From assembly GCA_051004815.1 (NCBI GenBank), contig JBPCJY010000130.1, positions 1 to 34,574 on the forward strand: a DNA stretch of 34,574 nt, read 5' to 3'. Shown here piece after piece: positions 7,653 to 15,738 of the stretch. The translations under genes were made by a program, and so were the position numbers. The notes beneath the pieces are model-generated. The model was not told the origin of the DNA, made no database searches, and saw only the letters and a program-made list of their open reading frames with translations. The stretch comes from JBBQXY01 sp051004815 (GTDB lineage Bacteria > Chloroflexota > Ktedonobacteria > Ktedonobacterales > Ktedonobacteraceae). Within the stretch, counting starts at the first letter, position 1; each line of letters starts with the position of its first letter.

Positions 7653-8999
7653 ATGTCGGAGCCGATAGACGTATTATTGTTCAGCACGCCGACGATGTCT
7701 GCCGTGTTTTCCCCCGAGGCGCATGTGCGAGGGATGCTGGCCTTTGAGGCTGCCCTCGCCAGTGCAGAGGCACGCGCCGGGATCATCCCGCAGGAGGCCG
7801 CACTCGTCATCGCGGCCAGTTGCAGGGAGGAGTTGTTCGATATCGCCGCCCTGTACCAAGAGGCCGCGACGGCTGGCACTCCCGCTATCCCCCTTGTACG
7901 CATGCTGACGGCACACGTCACTGGCGACGCGCAGAAATTTGTCCATTGGGGTGCCACGAGCCAGGATGCGATTGATACTGCTTTGATGCTGCAAATGCGA
8001 GAGGGACTTGGTCTCCTGGTGGCTGGTCTGCTTGATCTCTGCTCTGCCTGCGCGAGACACGCTGAACAGCACCGTAGTACGCTGATGGCTGGAAGGACGC
8101 TCTTGCAACAAGCATTGCCGATCACCTTTGGCCTTAAGGCGGCGCGGTGGTTAGCACTTGCGACGCGCCAGGTACGTGCGCTACGTGAGTGCCAGCAGCA
8201 GCATCTGACTGTGCAACTGGGCGGTGCAGCCGGGACGCTTGCTTCCCTCGGTGATAACGGTCTTCGTGTTGTAGAACTCCTCGCTGAAACACTGCACCTC
8301 TCGGCACCAGACCTTCCCTGGCATACCGAGCGTGACCGTGTTGCTCAGATAGCGGCAACGCTGGGCGTCGTAGCGGGTGCGATGGAAAAGATCGCGGGCG
8401 ACGTGGCTCTCCTGGCGCAGACGGAGGTCGGTGAAGTGGCGGAGGGTGCCGCGCCAGGGAAGGGAGGGTCGTCGGCTATGCCGCAGAAACACAACCCGGT
8501 GGACGCGACGAGTGCAATCGCGTCCGTGCGATTGGCAATCGGGATGGTGCCTGTGATCCTGTCCGCGATGGCGCAAGAGCACGAGCGAGCCGTCGGAGGA
8601 TGGCAGGCGGAATGGGCTGCCATCCCCAGCCTTTTCCGTTACACCGCCAGCGCGGTCGAGCGGGTGAGGGATGCGGTGGTTGGTCTACAGATTGATCCCA
8701 TGCGTATGAAAGCGAACCTTGCGATGACGCGGGGTCTCATTATGGCTGAATCGTTGACAATGGCACTGGCAACACGCGTGGGGAGACCCGAAGCCTATCG
8801 TATCGTCCAAGAAGCTTGCAAACAGGTCATTGGGTCAGATAAGAACCTGCGCCAGATTGTCCTGGAGGATGAGCAAGTAAGCAAACTGCTCTCTCCTGAA
8901 GAGATCGACCACACACTCGACCCCAGCAGGTATCTGGGCAGTACGGATGCTTTCATCAACCGTGCCCTCGTGGCTTACCGTGCGGTCGAGTCGTTGTGA
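7653..8999 (+). CDS. pcaB: 3-carboxy-cis,cis-muconate cycloisomerase
   Basis: A 448-residue member of the fumarase/aspartase superfamily. The signature loop GGSSAMPQKHNPVDA is intact, including the catalytic serine region, and HWGATSQDAIDTALMLQM and AGRTLLQQALPITFG mark the other two conserved regions. It turns beta-carboxy-muconate, the PcaHG product, into gamma-carboxymuconolactone, the PcaC substrate, so the operon covers three consecutive steps. ATG 7653 is preferred because GGAG lies 9 bases before it. A GTG at 7635 overlapping the pcaG stop would add six residues but has no ribosome site. pcaD, pcaIJ, pcaF and a pca regulator are not in the window, so the later steps must be encoded elsewhere. 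Confidence 0.92.
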   Translation: MSEPIDVLLFSTPTMSAVFSPEAHVRGMLAFEAALASAEARAGIIPQEAALVIAASCREELFDIAALYQEAATAGTPAIPLVRMLTAHVTGDAQKFVHWGATSQDAIDTALMLQMREGLGLLVAGLLDLCSACARHAEQHRSTLMAGRTLLQQALPITFGLKAARWLALATRQVRALRECQQQHLTVQLGGAAGTLASLGDNGLRVVELLAETLHLSAPDLPWHTERDRVAQIAATLGVVAGAMEKIAGDVALLAQTEVGEVAEGAAPGKGGSSAMPQKHNPVDATSAIASVRLAIGMVPVILSAMAQEHERAVGGWQAEWAAIPSLFRYTASAVERVRDAVVGLQIDPMRMKANLAMTRGLIMAESLTMALATRVGRPEAYRIVQEACKQVIGSDKNLRQIVLEDEQVSKLLSPEEIDHTLDPSRYLGSTDAFINRALVAYRAVESL

Positions 9000-9129
9000 G
9001 AGCAGAGCAGCTTGCAGGACTTGAGCCATTATCTTCTGACATCAACTCTTATCAGGCTCAACATATATGTGCAGTACTGTCTGGAATAAAATCCTTGTCC
9101 AACTAACAAATGTTAATCGAGGAGTATTC

Positions 9130-9456
9130 CTATTCTCGCAGGAGGAGTGAGACTCCTGTACAAGGATCAAATACCAAATCATGGGTGTAACAATAGTAAA
9201 GTCTCTCCCACTTCTCTTTTTTCTCTACCCAAGTTGGGTATGCTACCATCCTGTAATAGACATTTTGTGTCCTCTGGGCTTTCATTAGCACACCATAATT
9301 CATTACCAAATAGCCAAGCATCCATATAATTCCGCCTGTAACTGCAATAGCATTGGTTATGATCTCGCTACTACTTGGGAAGCCGACAGTTACAAAAACA
9401 ACGCCTATGCCTAGTGCAAATCCAAGAGACCTATTCGGGAATAAATAGGACCTCAT
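9130..9456 (-). CDS. Small two-helix membrane protein, function unknown
   Basis: A 108-residue protein I do not recognise. Two hydrophobic segments are seen at about residues 10-27 (LGFALGIGVVFVTVGF) and 35-58 (ITNAIAVTGGIIWMLGYLVM), followed by a charged, tyrosine-rich tail (VEKKEKWERLYYCYTHD). It starts 18 bases after the stop of the next gene on the same strand and has AAAGG just before the ATG, so the two form a pair. Both lie between pcaB and the disrupted nucleotidyltransferase gene, in a noticeably AT-richer stretch, which suggests acquired DNA. The assignment as a real gene rests on the ribosome site, the membrane pattern and the pairing. Confidence 0.5.
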   Translation of the reverse strand: MRSYLFPNRSLGFALGIGVVFVTVGFPSSSEIITNAIAVTGGIIWMLGYLVMNYGVLMKAQRTQNVYYRMVAYPTWVEKKEKWERLYYCYTHDLVFDPCTGVSLLLRE

Positions 9457-9474
9457 AAGCCTTTACAGGCTCAT

Positions 9475-9810
9475 TTACAGTACTGTTTTCTCGAAAAATG
9501 TCGGCTGATTATGCACTAGGAGTATTATTAAAGGTAGTGATAGAACAAGATAGCCCACATACCAGATTTTTGTTCGTGAAGGTACGGGAGCGAAAAACAA
9601 GGCAATAGTACACAGAGTAACAGCTACGTACCACCCGGTGAAATTTCGGAGTTTGGGCATGGCGGGAGGAGCTAAGCTCATGGCTAGAGTTGTAGAGGAA
9701 AAAGAGGAAGTTTCCTCAGTATACGAGGTTCCTTCAGTATACACTGAACTGACTTTTTGTATTCTGTCAGATGGTCCCGCAAGGGGACAAATAATTGACT
9801 TAGTCGCCAT
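9475..9810 (-). CDS. Small membrane protein with Ser/Thr-rich N-terminus, function unknown
   Basis: A 111-residue protein without a recognised family. The first 50 residues are hydrophilic and Ser/Thr/Glu-rich, with a short internal echo (VYTEGTSYTEETS). Then come two membrane segments: WYVAVTLCTIALFFAPV and WYVGYLVLSLPLIILLV. AAGGAG lies 6 bases before the ATG at 9810, which is good support for expression. It precedes the other small membrane gene by 18 bases. The N-terminus is probably cytoplasmic, given the lack of a signal peptide. Upstream (9811-10096) there is no gene and nothing recognisable. Confidence 0.55.
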   Translation of the reverse strand: MATKSIICPLAGPSDRIQKVSSVYTEGTSYTEETSSFSSTTLAMSLAPPAMPKLRNFTGWYVAVTLCTIALFFAPVPSRTKIWYVGYLVLSLPLIILLVHNQPTFFEKTVL

Positions 9811-10096
9811 AAGTGCTCCTTACCTCTTTGACGTAAGCAATTGTCTCTCTTGACGAATATTACGCTATTTTTGTTAGCTGAGCAAGAGGAAATTCCAGGT
9901 GATACTGCACATATCTGTCAAGCCTAAATAAGAGTCGATGTCATAAACTTCTTGCTATACTTTAGTTTGACGCGACTGTGTAGCTTGTTGATCAACTGGC
10001 AAAAAAACTCCTCAGTGTATAGATATGGAAAGGGATCAGCAGATAAAGAGATGTGTCTTTGCAGTACTGTATTATCAAATCCTTTAGATATGCAGA

Positions 10097-10290
10097 TCAT
10101 GTCCACCCCTGCTGCCGCCATCCAATTCTCTTCTTCAACGGTGCTGTCTCGATCTCTGGCATATGTTGCTCTACAAGGGCAACTGTCTCGCTTACGAGTG
10201 CTTCAAGCTGCATGGCCGCAGTCGTTGTGTCAGTGTGGAAGATAGCCTCGAGGCGATTTGCTAGAGCGGAGGGAGCAATGTTCATCAAAC
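10097..10290 (-). pseudogene. C-terminal remnant of a nucleotidyltransferase gene
   Basis: This minus-strand frame ends at a TGA (10097-10099) and encodes about 63 residues, including MNIAPSALANRLEAIF and LVSETVALVEQHMPEIETA, followed by KKRIGWRQQGWT. This looks like the helical end of a minor nucleotidyltransferase of the kind whose N-terminus survives at 11797-11946, on the same strand, beyond the IscB element. Some 130-150 middle residues are missing, judged from the usual 260-290-residue size of such proteins. The frame is open back into the iscB end, so the exact junction is uncertain (10290-10318). The family match is from recall, so it is tentative. Confidence 0.5.
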
Positions 10291-10316
10291 GTCGCGGCGT
10301 GGAGACCCACCAGCCT

Positions 10317-11564
10317 TCAGACGGTGGGAGGAAATGCCGCTCTCCTTTCCACTAAGCGTGCCGAAGCCCGCTGGACAACTTTCAACGTGGTGTACCTGGC
10401 ACTTGAGCTCATCTTCGTTCCATCCAGGGCGCGTAGATCAAAGTAGCCCGAACTTCTTCTCCCGAAGACAAAACAGATGATTCCCTGGTACCTCACGCAG
10501 TCAAACAAGCGAAACCCGTGGACCTCCTTGGGCACGGTGTTCCTCTGCCTCTTGCCGCCTTTCTTAATAGTGGCTTTATGCAATTGTCGATTATTTCTTC
10601 TGACCAACTTGATCAAGTACCAGGACCCATCCGACTCTGCGAGAGGATAGCCACTGATACAGCGTGCATCCATCAGGTGAGACTTCTCCAAGCCATTCTC
10701 GATCCGAGTATGCTTCGTGAGGTAGCCATACGTCAGATGTACATCGGGAAACAGCGTCTTGCCTTGCTCATAGATGCGCCAGCGAATGAGATTCATCTGG
10801 GTCGCATCACGAAGACGGCTCGTTGTGCGCTCAATTTTGTGTTCCTGATGCGTTCGATGAATGAGCTCATGGCAGGTTTCGCAGAGGGTAATCAAGTTCT
10901 CTGGGCTGTCGCCGCCTGTCTTTCGACTCTCAATATGATGCACACTGAGGATCGGATCGTTCGCTTTCCCATGACACCACTGGCATCCATGCCCATCACG
11001 AAAGAGCACATACTCCCGCACATTCCAGAAGCCCAGTTGTGGGCCTTCTTGATACGCTTTGCCTTGGATCTCAGGATGGCGGAGTTGCTGAAGATCAAAT
11101 TGCGCGACTTCGATAATGGTTCGGCAAACGGGCAAGAGCTGGTGAACGAGCCAGATTATGTTGAGATGGCCGTCAACCGTGTGCTGCACCGAAGGAGCGA
11201 GCCATCCTTTCGGCTTCGTTCTGTTGAGGAACCGTGCCTTTCTGTAGCGGGTCTTCCTCTGTCGTCGTGCCTGTCTGAATTGACGACGTGTAGCAAGTAG
11301 CCTCTGTATGTCGCCTCGTGGTTTGACTTCCGCCGCAAAAAGCACGGCTTTCTCCGTGGTAGCCGACACGCCAATATGGTGGGTGCCAGCATCAATGCCA
11401 AGGGAAACTTCTTGCTTATACCCACTACTGCCATAGAGCAGTTGCAGCGTAAAGGGAACCATTTTGACGACCTTTGCCTTCTCTGATTTGAGCAAGCGTC
11501 TTGCTTGACGAGGCTGACAAGGCATTAAGGGTTGCCCGTGTTGATTGAGTATGTAAACGAACAT
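10317..11564 (-). CDS. iscB: IscB: RNA-guided HNH/RuvC nuclease of an OMEGA system
   Basis: A 415-residue protein with the complete IscB layout. The N-terminal PLMP domain has GQPLMPCQPRQARRLL (10-25). RuvC-I is LGIDAGTHHIGVSA with Asp58, followed by an arginine-rich bridge helix (RRQFRQARRQRKTRYRKARF, 93-112). RuvC-II is IIEVAQFDLQQL with Glu152. The HNH domain contains CQWCHG, VHHIES (His209/His210), Asn223 and LCETCHELIH, with Cys194/197/228/231 as a zinc knuckle. RuvC-III is SHLMDARCIS with His296 and Asp299. The C-terminal target-adjacent-motif-reading domain has FRLFDCVRYQG and FGRRSSGYFDLR. No catalytic residue appears lost, so it may be active. The start at 11564 follows GGGAGGT with 7-base spacing; the longer frame to 11666 overlaps the probable omega RNA. 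IscB proteins cut DNA guided by an omega RNA and are considered ancestors of Cas9. Confidence 0.93.
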   Translation of the reverse strand: MFVYILNQHGQPLMPCQPRQARRLLKSEKAKVVKMVPFTLQLLYGSSGYKQEVSLGIDAGTHHIGVSATTEKAVLFAAEVKPRGDIQRLLATRRQFRQARRQRKTRYRKARFLNRTKPKGWLAPSVQHTVDGHLNIIWLVHQLLPVCRTIIEVAQFDLQQLRHPEIQGKAYQEGPQLGFWNVREYVLFRDGHGCQWCHGKANDPILSVHHIESRKTGGDSPENLITLCETCHELIHRTHQEHKIERTTSRLRDATQMNLIRWRIYEQGKTLFPDVHLTYGYLTKHTRIENGLEKSHLMDARCISGYPLAESDGSWYLIKLVRRNNRQLHKATIKKGGKRQRNTVPKEVHGFRLFDCVRYQGIICFVFGRRSSGYFDLRALDGTKMSSSARYTTLKVVQRASARLVERRAAFPPTV

Positions 11565-11796
11565 GGCGTTTACCTCCCTTGCGAGAGTACGGTGCTCTTC
11601 GTCAAAGTTCACGGTGCTTGTCGTGTTGGCAACACCGACCCTCCCATCAGGTCTTTTAATCACCAACGACAGAGCGAGCCACTAGAGCAGGCATGGCAGG
11701 GTGTCGTGACACTGTGAACGGGGTACTGGTGTACCGAGACTAGTCAAGTTGGACTTTTGGAAGCCCATCCCCTTTAAGGAGATTGGGTTCTTGACA
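11565..11796 (-). ncRNA. Probable omega RNA (guide-bearing RNA) of IscB
   Basis: The noncoding leader of iscB has the size and position expected of an omega RNA scaffold: immediately upstream, same strand, about 200-230 nt. Read on the minus strand it shows several hairpins: a 9-bp stem with one bulge at 11764-11787, GGTAC/GTACC with loop ACCA at 11722-11735, and an 8-bp stem with one bulged base at 11620-11639 (GTGTT/AACAC core). The last 60 bases lead into the iscB ribosome site. In known IscB systems the guide is the roughly 16 nt flanking the element's left end. Here that would be nucleotidyltransferase coding sequence near 11797-11812. RNA ends and guide are inferred. Confidence 0.6.
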
Positions 11797-11946
11797 GTAG
11801 AGGATCATGTCAATATCGGAATAGAAGTCGCTGATACCTTCCGCTGCTGAGCCGGTGAGCATAATAGCTTTGATGTTGGGTAGGGAAGCATACGCTTGAG
11901 CATTCCGTTTGGCCAGTGTCAGCAAGTATTGGCTAGCGATGTTCAT
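11797..11946 (-). pseudogene. N-terminal remnant of a minor nucleotidyltransferase gene
   Basis: The gene starts at ATG 11946 (GAGAGGT 8 bases upstream). It encodes MNIASQYLLTLAKRNAQAYA, then NIKAIMLTGSAAEGISDFYS and DIDMILY. This is the nucleotidyltransferase (DNA polymerase beta fold) signature Gly-Ser...Asp-x-Asp. After about 50 residues the similarity stops, and the frame runs on into the IscB element to a TAG at 11740-11742, giving a 68-residue product without the rest of the fold. Proteins of this type normally run 260-290 residues. The missing end is probably the fragment at 10097-10290. The host gene was therefore broken by the insertion. Confidence 0.7.
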
Positions 11947-12117
11947 TTACTACCTCTCACCCCCTCATTATAAAGTATTCGTCAAGCATAACACATCGTC
12001 CAAAGGAACGATGTTTTTTTACACCTTGTTAGGTATTCTTACTGTGGACTTGCTGCGGGCTTACTTCGGACCTACTACCTTCCCTGTAATGTTTTGCCGT
12101 GCGAAAAGGAAGACAAG

Positions 12118-13863
12118 ATGCGCCTCCCACTGAAACGCTACCTCACGTTGCTCAAGACCTATCTCAAACCTCAATGGCTCAGAACTCTGGTGCTGGCAGT
12201 GCTGCTATTGACCAGCATTGGCTTGCAGCTACTAAATCCGCAAATACTGCGTTACTTTATTGACACTGCCATCGCGGGTGGGGCCACCACATCACTGGTG
12301 CTGGCTGGTGTATTATTCATCGGCGTGGCCTTACTGAACCTGGGAATTTCTGTCGCGACTACCTACTTTAGCGAGTATATCGCGTGGACGGCTACCAATC
12401 AGTTGCGTGCCGATCTTGTAGCTCATTGTCTCGCGCTGGACATGTCTTTTCACAAAGAGCATACGTCAGGCGAGCTGATCGAGCGTATTGATGGTGATGT
12501 GGATGCCCTCTCCAACTTTTTCTCACAACTTACGCTGCACCTGCTTAATAATGCACTGGTAACAGTTGGCATATTGGTGCTGTTCTTTCTGATTGATTGG
12601 CGTGTGGGGGTGACGATGACCACCTTCGCGACTGTTGCGCTAGTGATTATGGTGCTTATGCAACGGCGCGTGGTACCCTACTTTGTGAAACTGCGCCAGG
12701 TCAATGCCGAGTTTTCCGGATTCCTGGGCGAGTACCTGGCGGCCACCGAAGATATTGCAGGCAATGGTGCGGCGTATGCGATTATGCGGCAGTTCTATCT
12801 CCTGCTACGTCGTTGGCTCTCCATAAACGTCAAAGCGAAATTCGCTGACTTCGCTATAGGAGGAATGATTCTCTTCATCTTCATTCTTGGTAGCTGCTTG
12901 TCGTACATAATAGGAGCTTACCTGTGGAGTATCGGAGCCATCTCTGTTGGCACAGTCTACCTCATCTTTTCCTACACCGATATCCTTTCTACCCCTCTCA
13001 GTCAGATTCAGACCCAATTGCAAGACTTGCAACAGGCGGAGGCCAGCATGCAGCGCATAGAGCAACTCTTCCGTATGCAGACTGCGCTGGTTGATGATGG
13101 TGATGTCTCACTGCCAGGGGGAGCGTTGTCTGTCGAGTTTCGCGATGTGTCCTTTGGGTATGTGGACAGCGATAGCGTCATAGAGCATGTCTCGTTTCAC
13201 CTGTCTGCTGGCAACCTTTTGGGTATAGTAGGACGCACAGGCAGTGGCAAGACAACGCTGGCCCGTCTCCTGTTTCGCCTCTATGATCCACAGTTGGGCG
13301 AAGTATGTCTCGGTGGGGTGTCCAGCAAGAGCGTGCCTTTACATGACTTGCGGAAACACGTTGGCATGGTCACCCAAGATGTGCAGATTTTTCATGCCAC
13401 TGTACGCGACAATCTGACCCTCTTCAATCGCACCATCCTCGATGAGCATATAGTGGCCGCGATTGATGATATAGGACTCTCTCCGTGGCTAGACACGCTG
13501 CCTGCTGGATTAGATAGCTTACTGGGGTCTGATGGTGCGGGACTATCGGCGGGTGAGGCCCAATTGCTGGCCTTTACCCGCGTACTGTTCACCAATCCAG
13601 GGCTGGTTATCCTGGATGAGGCATCTTCGCGCCTCGATCCAGCCACAGAACAACTTATTGAGCGGGCGATGGTAAAGCTCTTGATTGATCGAACAGGTAT
13701 CATTATCGCCCATCGTTTGGCTACATTGCAACGCGTTGATGAAATTCTGGTGCTAGAGGATGGACGCATCCTTGAATATGGGCGCAAGGAAGAAGTTGCC
13801 AGCGATCCCTCGTCGCGTTTTTCGTATCTGTTGCAGACTGGATTAGAAGAGGTGAACGCGTGA
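12118..13863 (+). CDS. ABC exporter half-transporter 1 (canonical Walker B, variant signature)
   Basis: A 581-residue half-transporter: an N-terminal six-helix exporter domain (about residues 15-310), then an ATPase domain. Visible ATPase motifs are Walker A GIVGRTGSGKTTLA, Q-loop MVTQDVQIF, signature LSAGEAQLL, Walker B LVILDEASSRLD and H-loop IIAHRL. The signature reads Leu-Ser-Ala-Gly-Glu rather than LSGGQ, whereas Walker B keeps its catalytic Glu. The start at 12118 is preceded by AAGGAAG; longer frames begin with weak codons. The stop overlaps the GTG of the next half-transporter (GTGA), so the two probably form a heterodimer that exports a lipid, peptide or drug. The substrate is unknown. 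The 170-base gap upstream, shared with the divergent nucleotidyltransferase remnant, must hold its promoter, but none was recognised. Confidence 0.92.
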   Translation: MRLPLKRYLTLLKTYLKPQWLRTLVLAVLLLTSIGLQLLNPQILRYFIDTAIAGGATTSLVLAGVLFIGVALLNLGISVATTYFSEYIAWTATNQLRADLVAHCLALDMSFHKEHTSGELIERIDGDVDALSNFFSQLTLHLLNNALVTVGILVLFFLIDWRVGVTMTTFATVALVIMVLMQRRVVPYFVKLRQVNAEFSGFLGEYLAATEDIAGNGAAYAIMRQFYLLLRRWLSINVKAKFADFAIGGMILFIFILGSCLSYIIGAYLWSIGAISVGTVYLIFSYTDILSTPLSQIQTQLQDLQQAEASMQRIEQLFRMQTALVDDGDVSLPGGALSVEFRDVSFGYVDSDSVIEHVSFHLSAGNLLGIVGRTGSGKTTLARLLFRLYDPQLGEVCLGGVSSKSVPLHDLRKHVGMVTQDVQIFHATVRDNLTLFNRTILDEHIVAAIDDIGLSPWLDTLPAGLDSLLGSDGAGLSAGEAQLLAFTRVLFTNPGLVILDEASSRLDPATEQLIERAMVKLLIDRTGIIIAHRLATLQRVDEILVLEDGRILEYGRKEEVASDPSSRFSYLLQTGLEEVNA

Positions 13864-15626
13864 AAACCTACCAATTGCTCTGGCGCATTGTGCGCTATCA
13901 ACCCTGGGTCTTTATCCTGAGTGCGCTGTTGACAGCCATTTTCTTTTGCTTTCGCATAATCTTTGGCTATGTCATCCAGACGTTTTTCAATATCTTGCCC
14001 ACCAGCAAGCATCTAAGCTCTATCCTGTGGGAAGTGATTGCGCTACTCGCCGCCACGGCAGCGGCACGCTTCCTGTTAACGCTGGGTGGTGGCGTGATAC
14101 GTCCGCTCGGCTTCTTCATTACACAATCATTGTTGCGTCGCAATCTATTAGAGCGCATCCTTGAGCGACCAGGCGCACAGGCCGTACCAGGCTCAACAGG
14201 TGCGGTTATTAACATCTTTCAGAACGATACGGAAAATGTCGCTAATATGTTTGGCTGGCTCTATGCCGCCATTGGCCTGTTCACGTTCTCCGTTGCTGCC
14301 TTGATTATATTGCTGCGCGTCAACGTGCAGATTACTGTGCTGGTTTTTGTTCCCCTTGTCTGTGTTGTAATGATTGCACAGCGGACGCAGGCACGAGTTC
14401 GTAAATACCGTCAGTTCAGTCGCGAAGCCACATCCCAGGTGACCAGTCTCATCGGAGAAATCTTTACCGCCGTGCAGGCCATTCAAGTCGCCGGAACCGA
14501 AGCACATGTCGTGGCGCATTTCCGCGAACTGAATGACAAGCGGCGCAAGCGCATGATTAGTGATCGTGTGTTGACGGATGCGCTGGACGCCATCTTTGAG
14601 AATATTGTTGGAATAGGGCGTGGCTTTATCCTTATCCTCGTTGCTCTCACCCTGCAAACGACGCACCTGGGTGTGGGTGATATCGCCCTGTTTATCTACT
14701 ATCTGACCTTTGTTGCCGCCTTTACTCAATCCTTTGGTACGCTTATAGCCCAATATGCCCAGACAAGAGTCTCTTTTGAGCGCATGATACACCTCTTGCA
14801 AGGCGCCCCCACCGGGAGATTAGTTTCTCATCAATCACTACACCTCACACGTCCGTTACCGGAAGTATCTTCCTCTCCTAAAGCGGAAAAACACCGTTTG
14901 CAGGTACTGCGAGCTACAGGGTTAACCTATCGCTATCCTGACTCAGAAAGCGGCATCGAGGGCATTGACTTGTGCCTGAAACGTGGAACGCTCACCGTGG
15001 TCACGGGTCGCATCGGGTCTGGGAAGACCACGTTGTTACGAATTGTGTTGGGTCTGCTCGCCAAAGACGAAGGTGAAATACATTGGAATGAACAGATAAT
15101 CGCTGATCCTACGCGCTTTTTCGTGCCACCATACAGTGCTTATACGCCACAGGTACCACATCTTGTCAGCAATACATTGCAAGAGAACATCTTGATGGGT
15201 CTAGCAGAAGAGACTACGGATGTGCCAGGAGCGATACATAGAGCAGTAATGGAGCAAGACGTAACGGAATTAGAACACGGCGTACAGACGCTGGTTGGCA
15301 CACGCGGCATCAAGCTCTCCGGCGGACAGGTGCAACGTACAGCAGTGGCACGCATGCTGGTACGCGACGCCGAATTGCTGGTCTTCGATGATGTTTCCAG
15401 TGCGCTCGATGTCGAGACGGAGCAACTGCTGTGGGAGCGGCTTCTCGCCAGCCGCGAAAGTACGTATCTTGTCGTGTCCCATCGTCGGCTCGTCTTCCAG
15501 CGTGCCGATTATATTATCATCCTCAACAATGGCAAGGTTGAGGCCGAAGGGACACTGCAAGCACTTCTGGAGACTAGCGCAGAGATGCGGCGGTTATGGC
15601 AAGGCGTTTCAGGAGATGAAAACTGA
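13860..15626 (+). CDS. ABC exporter half-transporter 2 (canonical signature, degenerate Walker B)
   Basis: A 588-residue half-transporter, starting with GTG at 13860 inside the stop of its partner. Six membrane helices occupy about residues 15-300. The ATPase domain has Walker A VVTGRIGSGKTTLL, Q-loop YTPQVPHL, signature LSGGQVQRTAVARML, Walker B LLVFDDVSSALD and H-loop VVSHRR. The residue after the Walker B Asp is Asp instead of the catalytic Glu. In the dimer, this Walker site faces the LSAGE of partner 1, so the two deviations fall in the same composite ATP site. The other site (partner 1 Walker B plus this LSGGQ) is fully canonical. That is the pattern of heterodimeric exporters such as TM287/288. 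A Ser/Pro-rich linker (about residues 322-345) separates the domains. Confidence 0.92.
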   Translation: MKTYQLLWRIVRYQPWVFILSALLTAIFFCFRIIFGYVIQTFFNILPTSKHLSSILWEVIALLAATAAARFLLTLGGGVIRPLGFFITQSLLRRNLLERILERPGAQAVPGSTGAVINIFQNDTENVANMFGWLYAAIGLFTFSVAALIILLRVNVQITVLVFVPLVCVVMIAQRTQARVRKYRQFSREATSQVTSLIGEIFTAVQAIQVAGTEAHVVAHFRELNDKRRKRMISDRVLTDALDAIFENIVGIGRGFILILVALTLQTTHLGVGDIALFIYYLTFVAAFTQSFGTLIAQYAQTRVSFERMIHLLQGAPTGRLVSHQSLHLTRPLPEVSSSPKAEKHRLQVLRATGLTYRYPDSESGIEGIDLCLKRGTLTVVTGRIGSGKTTLLRIVLGLLAKDEGEIHWNEQIIADPTRFFVPPYSAYTPQVPHLVSNTLQENILMGLAEETTDVPGAIHRAVMEQDVTELEHGVQTLVGTRGIKLSGGQVQRTAVARMLVRDAELLVFDDVSSALDVETEQLLWERLLASRESTYLVVSHRRLVFQRADYIIILNNGKVEAEGTLQALLETSAEMRRLWQGVSGDEN

Positions 15627-15738
15627 CTGCGACACATTTGCGACAATTGCACGATCAGTATGTGACAAATCTCTGCTATGCTTGTTTATAGAAACAAAAT
15701 ACGCTATGCACATTATGGATGAATGGATAGTATAAACA

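Larger units (their letters stand above)
10291..11796 (-). mobile_element. IscB-carrying IS200/IS605-type element (no transposase gene)
   Basis: The unit consists of iscB with about 230 noncoding bases before it and only about 25 bases after its stop. It interrupts a nucleotidyltransferase gene of the same orientation. The left end, read on the minus strand, carries a stable subterminal hairpin (11764-11787), as IS200/IS605 ends do. No TnpA (Y1 HUH transposase) is present, so movement would need one supplied in trans. Boundaries are inferred from where nucleotidyltransferase similarity stops and are good only to about 20-50 bases. Confidence 0.6.

Noticed and set aside
9924..10121. A 65-residue minus-strand frame past the nucleotidyltransferase remnant
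   Set aside because: It overlaps the remnant's end in another frame, with no clear ribosome site or family resemblance.
10518..11300. A 260-residue plus-strand open frame
   Set aside because: It lies opposite iscB, which has full domain structure and a strong ribosome site; the plus frame shows no recognisable motif.
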